A DNA stretch of 64,000 nucleotides from Brachypterus glaber (Eukaryota > Arthropoda > Insecta > Coleoptera > Kateretidae): NCBI GenBank assembly GCA_958510825.1, contig OY294054.1:13715390-13779389 (forward strand). Direction: 5' to 3'. The translations under genes were made by a program, and so were the position numbers. The notes under the pieces are model-generated. The model ran no database searches, was not told the DNA's origin, and saw only the letters and a list, made by a program, of their open reading frames with translations. Of the stretch, positions 43,830 through 54,534 are shown piece after piece (within the stretch, counting starts at the first letter, position 1; the number at the start of each line of letters is the position of its first letter).

Positions 43830-44578
43830 TTTTAAATGTTTTCGTTTGCGCAATGATATTTTTTTATAAAAAAAGTTGCCCTCGAAAAAGTTTTTGCAGG
43901 ACGCTACTTTTCCGTCCCAAAAAAAATCTCGTTTTAATTTGGCTTTTGTTTGTTGTTTGGTAAGACTAAAGAATATATTTTTCGTTTTTAATTTTTTTTT
44001 TAAATTAACTTTCCTCCAACCTATTCTTGAAGTCCCAGTTATACTCAGAACTAGGGTTGATAAGAAATAAGTATTTCTTAAAATAACATGAATTTTATTA
44101 AAAATTGTTTATCTAAAAAATTATTTGTATATTATTGATGGCTATAAGACTTACCATATTATAATTAAAAATAAACAATTCTAAAAAAACATTTAAGGAA
44201 TAACTTTCTTATTTGCATATCGACTTGTAAATTTGAAAACTTCATATTTCAGAAAAATTAATGTCCAGTTCCTTTTACTAATGAACTCTGTACTGTACAA
44301 TTAGTCTATAAGTTACCTTATATTCAAGTAATAAATTTGAGTTTATAAGTTACCAGTCATCATGTACAGACTGAAAAAGGAACCGAAAATTGATTTTTTG
44401 AGACATATACATATAAAATATATTATATATAATACGAGGTTTTGAAATTTACAAGTCGATATTATACCCTAAAATTAAACACAAACAAAACAAAAACTTT
44501 TTAATTTTAATATAAATCCACTTGCTTACAAATTTAAGTAAAATCCCAAGATTATAGAATATTATAGCATATTATTTA
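43830..44578. other. AT-rich stretch, nothing recognised
   Basis: No gene. Possible inverted words around 44215-44230 and 44440-44462 (CATATCGACTTGTAAATTTG against AAATTTACAAGTCGATAT) suggest an old element of about 250 bp. Confidence 0.4.
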
Positions 44579-44580
44579 TA

Positions 44581-45307
44581 CCGGGTGAGTTTTATTTTAT
44601 GTTCACCCCCAAAATAAGGATTAATCTTCATTCGTTAAAAAGGAAACTTGGGTCATTTATGTAATTTTACATTGGCTATAAAATGGCTGATTTTATTTTT
44701 TCACTTCCGGTTTCGCATAAATATGTATTTTTTTAAATGAAACACCCTGTAATTTTTTACATTTTTGAATTCAGCAGAAAATTTTCTGTATAAAAAAACT
44801 GTTATTTTTTTACTTTTTTTTTCATTTTCGTTTTTATCGTATAAAAACGAGGTACACATAATTTACCTTGTTTTTACTTACTTAAGCTTAAAAAAAATAT
44901 AAAACTAATATTTAAATAAAAATTTGATCAACGGCAGCAAATTAGAGTAGTTTTTTGCCCTGAACTTCTATTTTTTTATGTCCATGTAAACTTTACTTGT
45001 AGAGTATATTTCCGCTATTTTTCTTATAAAAATTTATAATTTACTTTGAACCTTCAGTAAAAAGAAGGTAAATTATGTGTATCTCGTTTTTATACAAAAA
45101 AAAAAAACGAAAACGAAAAAAAAGTATAAAAACAATCCGTTTTTTATACATATTCATACCACTTCCGGCGAAACCGGAAGCGAAACTAAAAAATTGAGTC
45201 CGTCATTTTATAGCCAATGTAAAATTATATAAATCTAAACAGTTTCATTTTTATCCAACAAAGATTAACCTTAGTTTCAGGGGTGGACATAAATATAACT
45301 CACCCGG
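44581..45307. mobile_element. Palindromic element, CCGGGTGAGTT ends
   Basis: CCGGGTGAGTTTTATTTTAT and its mirror ATAACTCACCCGG are flanked by TA. The arms pair along much of the element (ATTGGCTATAAAATGGC with GTCATTTTATAGCCAAT; CACTTCCGG with CCGGAAG; TCGTTTTTATCGTATAAAAA with its mirror). About 727 bp, no coding. A fold-back MITE of Tc1/mariner type by its TA duplication. Confidence 0.82.
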
Positions 45308-45315
45308 TAGAAGCG

Positions 45316-45400
45316 TATTATGAGAAAATGCTGTAAAGATATGTAATGCTTCGCATTTCATAGTATACTATTCACAATGTATATTAAATTTTATCTCAAT
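45316..45400 (-). repeat. End block of the GTCC-rich family
   Basis: AAGATATGTAATGCTTCGCA and TTTCATAGTATACTATTCAC are the reverse complement of the end block at 37490-37570 and 62140-62215. Confidence 0.6.
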
Positions 45401-45436
45401 ATAATTCCCAAAATAATTATTTAAAACTGGCGCCCT

Positions 45437-45680
45437 CTACACTGTAAAAAATAAACATGTAATTACATAATAATTCTGAACGTAAATGTGATTCAATGTA
45501 AATACATGTAAAATTTACTAGATTTTACATGTAATTTTACAATTTTATATGTAATTTTGCAACTTTCCATGTTATTTTATAATTTTACATCTAATTTTAA
45601 AATTTTATATGCACATTACATGTAAAATGTTATGTAAAATCTAGTTAATTTTACAGAGCATTATAAAATATAAATATGTA
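45437..45680. repeat. TTTTACATGTAA-rich region
   Basis: After TACACTGTAAAAAATAAAC, the words ATTTTACATGTAATTTTAC and relatives repeat in both orientations for over 200 bases. Could fold extensively. No gene. Confidence 0.6.
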
Positions 45681-45687
45681 AACATGC

Positions 45688-45873
45688 AGAATCATAGGTA
45701 ATGTGTTGCCATGCAGAGACAAGTAAAAGTTACGATATTTTACATGTAATTTCACTATTTATATGAATATTACATCTAAATTACTTGTAATATTTATATA
45801 AAATTGTAAAATTACATGTAAAACCTCGTAAATTTTACTTGTGCCTGCATGGCAACACATTACCTATGATTCT
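45688..45873. mobile_element. Palindromic MITE of about 186 bp
   Basis: AGAATCATAGGTAATGTGTT and GCCATGCAG at the left pair with CTGCATGGCAACACATTACC and TATGATTCT at the right. The interior is made of TTTACATGTAA words. No target duplication clear. Confidence 0.75.
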
Positions 45874-45964
45874 AGGAAAAATTACTTTTATTATTATCAA
45901 TTAAACTTTTTCTTCGTCTTTTTCAATTTTTCTTTTAAGTTCCCCCATAACTTTTTTTCTTTTA

Positions 45965-46626
45965 GGGGGATTCTTTACGTAACGCAAATTGTACCAAAAT
46001 TCATACACTTCATACCCCGTTTCTCTCGTTATTAAAGTAAAGATTTTATATTTTGGATACCCCCCCCCCCCCAAATAGGGGGTGTGTTAGTGGGGGTAGC
46101 CAAAATATAAAATCTCTACACGGAAAAAAAAATTATAGCTAGGAGCGCTATAACACAATTACCAAGCAAATTATAATCGCTTATTATATAAATACAAGGC
46201 TTTCTCTTACAATTATGGCAGTCAGTGTAAAAATTTATATGAAATACTTTAATTGTTTAGTGAATAATAAAATATAACAAATAGTATGGCATTTATAGCT
46301 TAAATAGATTTAATTATTGTCCGTGCTAATAATTTTTATAATATAATAAAATTTCTGTAAATTTATAATAGTGCCTGTAATAAATATAATCGTGTCTGTA
46401 ATATATATAATCGTTTCCAATTTATTTTTAACATTATTAGTTATTGTGTCCCTTATAATCTATAGCTTAAATCACTATAATTTGCCACTGTTACCAAATA
46501 TCTTATAATGTATAGCGCAGAGCCCACTAATTTCTTTCCGTGTACAGCCATTAATAGCGCGGGAACCGGGGTATGAACTGTATGAATTTTGGTAAAATTT
46601 GCGTTACGTAATACTTGAACGTTCCC
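45965..46626. mobile_element. GGGAACGTTC MITE, copy interrupted by another MITE
   Basis: The left part (TTTACGTAACGCAAATTGTA, TTCATACACTTCATACCCC) and right part (GGGGTATGAACTGTATGAAT to ACTTGAACGTTCCC) match the 210-bp element at 20905-21114. They are separated by the MITE at 46119-46542. The extreme left end is altered. Confidence 0.85.
46119..46542. mobile_element. Nested MITE with CACGGAAA ends
   Basis: CACGGAAA at the left and TTTCCGTG at the right are flanked by TA on both sides. It lies inside the GGGAACGTTC MITE; the uninterrupted copy of that MITE has CCTACATCC at 21029-21037 where this one has a split TCTA...TACAGCC. The interior has TATAATC/GATTATA words. No coding capacity. Confidence 0.8.
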
Positions 46627-47225
46627 TAATATACTTTCATGTATGACCACATGGTCTAACATGGTTCCTTTCTATTTGGTCGGACCAACCTATAGGTACA
46701 TAGATTTATAGAGATAAACGGGTTTGGTGTACATGTATACAAGCATGCAAGCAGTGCATATTATGCATTTGATTTATCATTATTAACCCTTAACTAGAGT
46801 AGTGTAGTCTGTGAGACCCTGCGTTATGTGAAATAGTCTTCTTCTTATATCTCAACCTCTATTAGTACGTCCATTATTTTTAGTATGCTTTGGCATATGC
46901 ACGTTGCCACTTTGTGTGATATTAAGTTACTAAGAAACACGGTGGTAAGGATCTGGTAGACTCCAACATATACAATTAAGTTATAAATAATAATAATAAA
47001 TAATCTATAGGAAAATAAAAAATACTCATAAATTTTCACATAAAAAAAATTAAATCTTATTAAGGTATTCAATGCAAGAAGAAATTTTTTATTTTTGACA
47101 AGATATAAGCCTTTTTGTGCAGTATGCTTGCATCTATTTATTTTTATATCATTATGGCATGTTTTACTTTAAACTTCATATATGTGATCTACTAAATATT
47201 TTTAAATTAACATTAACATTAACAT

Positions 47226-47690
47226 GTTTGTTTAACCTCGTAGTATCGTATATTCAACTTCAAGATGAAGTAGACGTAAACAAAAGAATCGCACACGACG
47301 GCAGCTGGCGTGGTTTTATTGGTTAAAACACTCGAATGAAGAGTCCTACCTGTCACTATATTCGTTTTATTCACGTTTGTTTACACTTATTTCATCTTGA
47401 AGTTGAATATACTATATTCTACTTAATTAGGCATCCCCTAAGTCAAGGGCTTATGTGGACTAGTAGTAGAGGAAACCACCGGCTATAACCGACTTTTAAA
47501 CCAGTTTTTAGCGAGGTATCTCTATTTTACCTTTGGCTTATAACATCCAAACCAAATATCCCAATTTCACTTATTATTAACTTGAAAAAGGCAATAGGCG
47601 CGGGCAAAAACTGAACTCACGCTAGTCAGCGTGCCAAGTAAAAGTCTAATATTGAACTAGATGCCCGTTATACTATTTCTAGTTTATGGT
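47226..47690 (-). mobile_element. SINE copy, reversed and interrupted
   Basis: Read in reverse it shows the SINE landmarks: GACTAGCGTGAGTTC near the B-box position, TTTTTGCCCGCGCC, the GCCGGTGGTTTCCTCTACTA block and CTTAATTAAG-like followed by ACGAGGTTAAACAAACATG. The A and B boxes are degraded, so it is older than the copy at 30482-30755. A MITE is inserted in its 3' region. Confidence 0.75.
47249..47411. mobile_element. MITE within the SINE
   Basis: TATATTCAACTTCAAGATGA and AGTAGACGTAAAC are mirrored by GTTTACACTTATTTCATCTT and GAAGTTGAATATA. TA steps at both edges fit a Tc1/mariner-type insertion. The GC-richer core (CACACGACGGCAGCTGGCG) is unique in the window. Confidence 0.82.
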
Positions 47691-47797
47691 TTGGTTGTAA
47701 CAAAAAAAAATAAACATAAAAAAGATATTTGACCAGGCAACATTATCTATAGCGGAGTCTTACAGACTTGAATTTAACTTCTCCAGTTAAGGGTTAA

Positions 47798-48110
47798 TGG
47801 ATAATATAATTTAAATATGTATATTAAGCTGAAACATTTTCAGAAAGATAATAAATCGTTAGACATTTTGACATTTAGATTTGTTCAAGATTTTAGTCTT
47901 AAATGCGTCTTAATGTTTCCTGATTATGCTCATCAAAATAAATTGAGGGAGAAATATAGGATTAAGGGTAAAAATTAAAATCTGGAGTGGGTATTATAAA
48001 AAAATTATCTGATAATTTATCATGCTTTTTCTTTTAAAAAAGAAATTATTTTCGTTAAGCTGATTATATTCCATAATTTGATGAATTTCCAGAAAGTGGT
48101 TATTTTTCAT
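47798..48110. other. AT-rich stretch, nothing recognised
   Basis: Fills the interval between the piggyBac-like element and the next dispersed repeat; no structure of its own was found. Confidence 0.4.
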
Positions 48111-48113
48111 AAG

Positions 48114-48185
48114 GGGCTGTCCATATATTACGTAACGCAATTTTTCAAAAAAATTGACCCCCCCCCCCTGTGCAACGCGTAACAA
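48114..48185. repeat. Element end with GGGCTGTCCAT and TACGTAACGC
   Basis: GGGGCTGTCCATATATTACG followed by TAACGC, a TTTCAAAAAAATTGACCCC run and GTGCAACGCGTAAC. Related in layout, not in detail, to the GGGAACGTTC MITE ends. No inverted partner was located, so a solo or truncated end. Confidence 0.5.
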
Positions 48186-48814
48186 TATAAAAATTTAGTT
48201 TCGCAATAAATTTAACTGTATTCTCACTATTCATTCGTTTTTCTCGACAAAACAAACATGAACCTAAAATATAGTATAACATAACCTTAAAAAAAATTTA
48301 CACGAAATAATAACTCAAACTTTAAAAAAATATTCATAATCAATATCACACAGGAAAAAAATACTAGGTACCTCTTTTTACACTGAGTGTCACATATAAC
48401 ACGAATATTGTTTATGCACAGCAGGTACACAAAATAGTATACACATTGTGTGTTCTGTGAGTACACATTCCGCGCGAAAATGTATCATCGCCGATGATTC
48501 ATCGGCAAGATCACGCAAGAACAGGGCCGTAAGATTTTTTTTTAATATCAATGTCAACAGTTTCTTTACTGATTACAATATTATTTAAATATGCATAGTT
48601 TCGTCAATTTTTGTATGAAAAAGGGAATTATGGGCCACTAAATAGTAATTTATGTTCAAATAAAAATACATCTACCAAGCTTAGGAAATATACATTAAAT
48701 TTATTAAATTCCGTTACGTAACGTTTACCTGGACTTTTAAAATTTAGGTCTGTGGGTCGGGTATTTTAAAAGAATATCAAGAGGTTATAAAAAGCGCCTG
48801 CGTTAGAATAATAT
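48186..48814. other. AT-rich stretch, nothing certain
   Basis: CAGGGCCGTAAGA at 48531 could be a hAT-type end and CCGTTACGTAACG near 48712 echoes the MITE family above. Neither can be paired. No gene. Confidence 0.35.
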
Positions 48815-49575
48815 ACGGTAGTTTCAACTTTTCAAAAATTTTCAAAAATCGTCCTAGACAAAAAATTCTTGGATATAAATTTGTTTCTTGAAAAAATAAT
48901 CAACTTTTTTTTTTAATATCAGACTGCCCATCCGTCCGTCCGTCCGATGTCACGATTTTTGTGAAAAGGATAACTGAAGGATGAATAATCTGATTTACTT
49001 AAAATTTTAAGGACAAATCAAGTTCTACGAGAGGAAGATCCCTATTGTTTATGAAAATAAACTTAAAAAAAAAATCGATAAAAGCTGAAAGAAAATTTCG
49101 ATTTAACAGGATTTTTTTTTCAGCTTCAGCTTCAGTTACAGTTACGTTAATAACGTAACTTTTTCAGGAAAAAATACTTCTATTATAAGGATCAATTCTA
49201 CCAATTTTAAAAGTAATTCAAAAAAAAAGTAATGGTGGGTCAAAAAAATCGAAAAAAGCTGAAAAAAATTTCGATTAACGTAACTTTTTCAGGAAAAATT
49301 ACTTTTATTATAAATATCAATTTTACCAATTTTGAAAGTAATCCCCCCAAAAACAAAAAATTATGGGGGGTTAAACTTTTTTTAAAAATAGTATTGTTTT
49401 GCAAAAAGGAAATAATTTTTTTTTTTTAACTTTTGTTTTTTTTTTAATTTTTTTATATTTTTTTTTTCAAGTATTTTGGAAAATGCAATATACCATTTAC
49501 TGTAAACAATATATAATGGAATGCGTAGCATTACCAATCTTCACGGTTTGTTTATTAATTTATAATCAAAATTTG
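48815..49575 (+). repeat. GTCC-rich interspersed repeat, copy 2
   Basis: Blocks follow in order from ATATACGGTAGTTTCAACTT through GTCCGTCCGTCCGATGTCAC, GAGGAAGATCCCTATTGTT, then two copies of a block AACGTAACTTTTTCAGGAAA (49145 and 49278), and the terminal AATGGAATGCGTAGCATTAC. The internal block is tandemly duplicated (unit about 133 bp), unlike copy 1. No coding. Confidence 0.82.
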
Positions 49576-50047
49576 AGTTATTGTCAATCATGAAAATTAA
49601 ATCAAAGATATATTTGTATTTTAAGTGAAGTTAGCGTTACTAAATTTAATTTAATAAATCTTAGGTTTCACGATAACATTAAAAGTTTTTGTTTACCATG
49701 GTAAAATAAGAAACTTCGGATATTATAACTCAATTAAATTTTGGGGAAATGCATTTTCCAAAACATAATTGCTTTTATTATATCCAGGATGCGGTTATTT
49801 GGTGGCAACGACGCCAATCGACTCTCGTTTAACAGGGATGCATTTAGGATTACTGTATTATTATCACTTTTAAAAAATAATAAAATCTTAATGATAATAA
49901 TTTAAACACATACTTTTGGAACATTTGTTTCTGGTTTTGTTAAATAATAAAACAATACCTGTGGAGTAAATATAGCTTTTTTTATTTTTGTAAAAGTAAA
50001 GGTATTTTTGGTTTCAATTAGGTTTTAAGAAAAATATTTACTATCTA
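49576..50047. other. AT-rich stretch, nothing recognised
   Basis: A short CG-containing patch near 49790-49830 (GGTGGCAACGACGCCAATCG) is unexplained. No gene. Confidence 0.4.
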
Positions 50048-50084
50048 AGGGAACGGTTAAGTATTACGTAACGCAAATTTTGAT
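50048..50084. mobile_element. Solo end of the GGGAACGTTC MITE
   Basis: GGGAACGGTTAAGTATTACG and TAACGCAAATTTTGATC match the left end of the element at 20905. The right end is absent. Confidence 0.65.
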
Positions 50085-50103
50085 CATTTTGAACATTTGA
50101 AAC

Positions 50104-50359
50104 AATAGTTGTTATAAAGAACTTTCACTTTCGGGTTTAGACCGTGTTAATGGATTTTCACTTTCCGACGTTTCGTCTCTTACTACTAGAGACATCTTCA
50201 GGGATTAATCAGTTTCAGATTAATCCCTGAAGATGTCTCTAGTAGTAAGAGACGAAACGTCGGAAAGTGAAAATCCATTAACACGGTCTAAACCCGAAAG
50301 TGAAAGTTCTTTATATCTTAATGGCCGTGAAAGCTTAAAATCTAAAATAGTTGTTATAA
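50104..50359. mobile_element. Perfect hairpin element with 14-bp duplication and hammerhead-like motif
   Basis: Two identical arms of about 98 bp (50113-50210 and 50218-50315) surround a 7-base spacer. AATAGTTGTTATAA occurs on both sides (50104-50117 and 50346-50359), a duplication length usual for target-primed retroelements and not for TA or TTAA transposons. Each arm contains CTGAAGATGTCTCT, a 7-base loop, AGAGAC and GAAACGTCGG. Possibly derived from a Penelope-like or retrozyme-like element; that is inference. Confidence 0.8.
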
Positions 50360-50399
50360 TTTATAATTATAATTTTTTGTCTATGACGATTTTTGATTT

Positions 50400-50460
50400 T
50401 TTTTTTTTGAAAATTCTTAACTACCGTATAATATTATTCTAGCGCAGGCACTGTGAATAA
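50400..50460 (-). repeat. Head block of the GTCC-rich family, reversed
   Basis: AACTACCGTATAATATTATT and CTAGCGCAGGC are the reverse complement of the head block at 48795-48825 (GCGCCTGCGTTAGAATAATA and TACGGTAGTT). Confidence 0.65.
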
Positions 50461-50660
50461 TATAATAACAAAATCACAAACAGAAAAAAAAAACAATTTT
50501 ACCGAATAAACCCTAGTAGTACGTCAGCGCACCATTACGTCCGCTCCCTGGTATTAAGTTCTTACCATAGCGTTAACGTATAAACATAAGCGCACGTCAA
50601 ACGTTTGTTAAACTCGTACCGCGTGAGAGGAAAAGCTCGACCCACGGCCATATTTTAACC
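50461..50660. other. CG-containing unclassified patch
   Basis: The stretch has several CG dinucleotides (TACGTCAGCGCACCATTACG, TACCGCGTGAGAGG). No frame or element end is recognised. Confidence 0.3.
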
Positions 50661-51957
50661 ATTAATTAATATAACTTATTATTGGTATTGATGATCTTTT
50701 GTAGTATTATTAAATGCCGTTGGTTTTTAATTTCAGGGGGTCCGGTTATTACTAACAAGATTACTATATTTGACTTTATGTCGAAATATTAAGTATTATA
50801 TTAGGTATAATAGATTCGTTTCTAATAATTTTTGCATAAACTATTACTCAACTTCGTGTTTATCTTTTGCATTTTCTGTAATTTATCCTAAGTTCAGATC
50901 TCATAGCAGTGCAAAACTCTATTTACTTAAAACTTTGTTAATGTTTAAATAAACATAGTAGTTATTTATCTTGAATAGATTAAAATAATATATTAAAAAA
51001 ATAGTTTCATTCAAAAGTCATTTTTCATGAGTTTTTATCCTATTTGTCCTAGCTTGAAAAAAGTGCCCTTTGGGATGGATTTATTATACTATTTTTTATA
51101 TCTTCACATCTTTTATATTATTAAATAATATTCATCACTGTAGATTTAGGAAATTTTTCACATTATAGTAGAGAAAAAGATGCAATGTTGTGAAGTGGTT
51201 TTTAACTAAAAAATATTTTTATACTAATATTATAAATTGTAAAATTTGGTTATAGCCGAGCAGAGATTATAACTTTTATTCTAACTTTTAGGTTGGTTAG
51301 GTTAGCCATCCAATCTTCTATCGTATTTAAAGTAGTCCTGAGCGGAGAATATACTTAACCACGTATTACTTTATTCGGGAGCTTAAGTTCTAGTGAGATT
51401 GTGCTTTGGAAACAGATTTTAACAATTGCTTCTTAACAAGAATAATATATTAAATAAATGTAAATAAATTCTTCAAGAACATGAAAGATCAAATCTTACT
51501 TCTAAGTCTTACTTCTATGCAAAGCCCCTAAATTAGAAAATACATTTTCACTTTTGAAATTGATATGGAGACACTCTAAGTAATACTGAATCAAATCTGA
51601 ATTTTTTCATGAGTTTATATGGGATTTCTAAAATGGGTCAATAGTTAAATTTATTTGACAAGGCTTTTACAGAAAAATATTTCTAAATACACCGACTATA
51701 TTTAATTACTCCGACAATTACCATTTATGACATTTGAAACGATAATTTTAACAATAAATTTGTTTATTTATACCTTTATATCTGGGAGTCAACTTTTAAG
51801 TTATACCGACAAGTGTCACCGAAAAGGGTCCGATCTAATGTAGAACAAGACGGACTTTGCCGAAGCAAATCTCGTGAAGGCAAAAGTATTTGCGCTATGA
51901 TTAAAGCAATATTATTTAAAAAAATTTAACACCATATAAAGTATGTGGATCATGACA
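50661..51957. other. AT-rich stretch, nothing recognised
   Basis: A patch with GACAAGTGTCACCGAAAAGG and CAAGACGGACTTTGCCGAAG near 51800-51890 is of normal composition but not identifiable. The short frames have no domain. Confidence 0.35.
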
Positions 51958-52120
51958 GCAAGTCGCTTGCAAAACAACTTTACACTACGATATTTCAAGA
52001 AATCTTTGAAATAGAGACTTAAAACTTGGAAAAAAAATTTTTTACTACTTATAAAACCTTCGTTCCAAATTTCAGGTCACTGAAATATGGTAGTGTAAAC
52101 TTGTTTTACAAGCGACTTGC
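51958..52120. mobile_element. 163-bp MITE, GCAAGTCGCTTG ends
   Basis: GCAAGTCGCTTGCAAAACAA and CTTTACACTACGATATTTCA are mirrored by TGAAATATGGTAGTGTAAAC and TTGTTTTACAAGCGACTTGC, three mismatches in 40. The core is AT-rich. No clear target duplication. Confidence 0.85.
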
Positions 52121-52615
52121 ATCTTTTTATCTTCTATAGTAATATTTGTATAGTGCGGTCCAACAGGCACCACCCCCTTTTAACATTTGAACGAGTTAAG
52201 ATATTAACTTTAAAATATTTAAATGGGACAAACTATCTTTTGACGTATATTTGATAATTTTAGCCTAGAAATGTATGCAGAGTGACGTGGGGGATTTTTC
52301 TGGTGAAAAGGGGATCGTATTATATATACATAATTTTAAAGCCTACAAAATTCTCTATTCGAAAATGTATTTTTATTTTTTTTAAGGTTTTCTTGGATTT
52401 TTTTTTAAATCACTTTATATTAGTTTAAACGTATAATAGAATTAATCATTTAACAGAAAAAAAAACAATAATAAATGTTGAGGAAAAACGAAAAGGTCCA
52501 AACTCATTTCCAACAGTTTTAACCCTCAAACAAAAGTAAAAAAATAATAAATGTATATGGTCCATTATATTCTATAATCTTTAAAATGATGTACGGCAGG
52601 ACCCCCTTTTCATTT

Positions 52616-52620
<5 letters not shown>
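52121..52620. other. AT-rich stretch, nothing recognised
   Basis: No element ends or gene. A CACCCCCTTTT patch near 52172 and ACCCCCTTTTCA near 52601 are not paired. Confidence 0.4.

Positions 52621-52621
<1 letters not shown>

Positions 52622-52685
<64 letters not shown>
52622..52685. repeat. (AAT)n microsatellite
   Basis: About twenty uninterrupted AAT units. The poly-isoleucine frame on the minus strand is its translation and not a gene. Confidence 0.95.
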
Positions 52686-54534
52686 TTTATTTCGTAATAA
52701 AAACGGAATATTCAAAACATGTATGTAAATGAACAGACAATTTTGAACATGAAAAATTGTCAAATTAAAACAAACTTTTATAAAATATAATACATACATT
52801 ATAATTCATTAGTGTAGCTTATTATTTATAAAATATAACTTAATAAAATACAACTTAATTATTATGAAATGATCACTTATACAAAATGGCATTCAAAAAT
52901 AAATATAAAACTCTTAATGTGCCTGATACTGACAGCTTAAGATTTAAATTAAATTCACTTAAATTCCGAATTGCAAATTTTAGTTTAAATTCAAATCATT
53001 TTTTGATTTAGTTTTCTTATAATTTACTTAAACATGGAATGCAATCAAAAGTAAATACCTATCTATAGGGTTTTAATTTATTAAGATAAAAATTATACAA
53101 GAAAGAAACAAATTCTAGGAAGTTATAAAAGCCGTACCTACCTTGGTACAAATGTTTGCAAGGATGTCTACAGAAAACTTTTTAGTTAGTTAAAATTTTA
53201 AAAACTGTTAAAAAATCAAAGTTATAGCATTGGCGACAAAGCAGTTAAATGGGATTTTGGAAGTGGGTAATAAAAAAATATGTATTACGTAAAAATATGA
53301 GAACATTCTTAAAAATGAGCTTAATTGGAACTTTCCTTGACCAATCACCAAACGATCAGAAAAAAATATATTTTTTTCAAAAACGATCACTTAATTTTTT
53401 TTCAGATTTCAAAATTTTGTAAAATACATAGCGGTAAAAATTTTGTACTACCAGTGAAGGTATTGAATTTTTTCTAGACTACGTCTAGCATATACAATAA
53501 TTATTAAAACCACAGCTATAAACATTTATTTGTTTATTTTAATGCAATAAATGTCTTTTTTATTTTTTATTACAACCACAAATAAAATTAAAATATTTAA
53601 CAATAACTACCTATAAAAAAACAAAACCGTGCTAAATTTCATTTATAAATAAACATTTTATGCTACCCACAAAATAATTTAAAAAAAAATGAAATATGCC
53701 TATTTGGGTTTTATGAGCGTTTATGCCAATAATGTGTTTCAAAAACCCGTTAACACATTTTTCAATTTAGCCCTTTTTCTATTGTATCATTTTTTTTGCA
53801 ACGGGTGTATCTGGGCGGTTAAAAACAGATTATATTTTTCGAAGAGGCTATTTTTACGTCCGACGTCACATGACCTAATTCTTTGGTTTGTTTTGGTTTT
53901 TTTGTTTGTTTGGTGTTTTTGATGCTAATGGGGGGGCGTAGGTTTATCCTGCTGGATTGTAAATAAATAAATAAAGTGCTAAAGAACTTTAAAGATTTTG
54001 ATGCTAGCTCGTCCAATATTATCTATTACAGTTTAAAAAAAAATTAGGGGTCAGTGTGGGTTTTCACTGGGAAATTCGATTTCAGCGCCCAAAAATACGT
54101 AAGAAAAATATAGTCTGGTTAAGAGTAATTGAGGTTATTTTATTTTTTGTGGGCCTGTGTTATCCTTAAAACCTATATTTTATTTTTTTTTCTAAATTTC
54201 TAACGTAAACCTTAATGTTCGTGTAAGGAACTGTATAAAAAATTATAATTTGTAAGTGAATTCTTCCCTCTTTCCCAGGGGAATCTCCCACAAGTTTTAA
54301 AGTCTAAAGTTACAGCAAAAATGTAAATTAACTGTAAATTTTAATTTAACAATTTCTTTTAAAATGCTGGTACTGGTTAATTAAATTGCAGGTTATCCGT
54401 GCCGGAAATATTTCTTACAGTGTAGAACTAGTTGAAGAAGTAATCCCAGACAGAAAAAAAAGTGGGAAAAATCGATTTTTTTTAGTAATGCCTATTTATT
54501 ATTTTTTTTACTACTAGCTATAGAACGCGTCATT
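52686..54534. other. AT-rich stretch, nothing recognised
   Basis: Only a TTCTTACAGTGTAG word near 54410, possibly an end of the TACACTGTAAA family, was noted. No gene. Confidence 0.4.

Larger units (their letters stand above)
46787..47793. mobile_element. piggyBac-like element containing nested SINE and MITE
   Basis: CCCTTAACTAGAG and CTCCAGTTAAGGG are inverted ends with one mismatch, and both are flanked by TTAA. A TTAA duplication with ends beginning CCC is the mark of piggyBac insertions. No transposase is present. Most of the interior is a reversed SINE (47226-47690), itself interrupted by a MITE (47249-47411). Confidence 0.78.

Noticed and set aside
43150..43869. Frames of 125 and 84 codons in the hAT-like element
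   Set aside because: They follow the tandem repeats and have no domain; the period, not coding constraint, keeps them open.
52614..52799. Poly-isoleucine frame
   Set aside because: Translation of the (AAT)n microsatellite.
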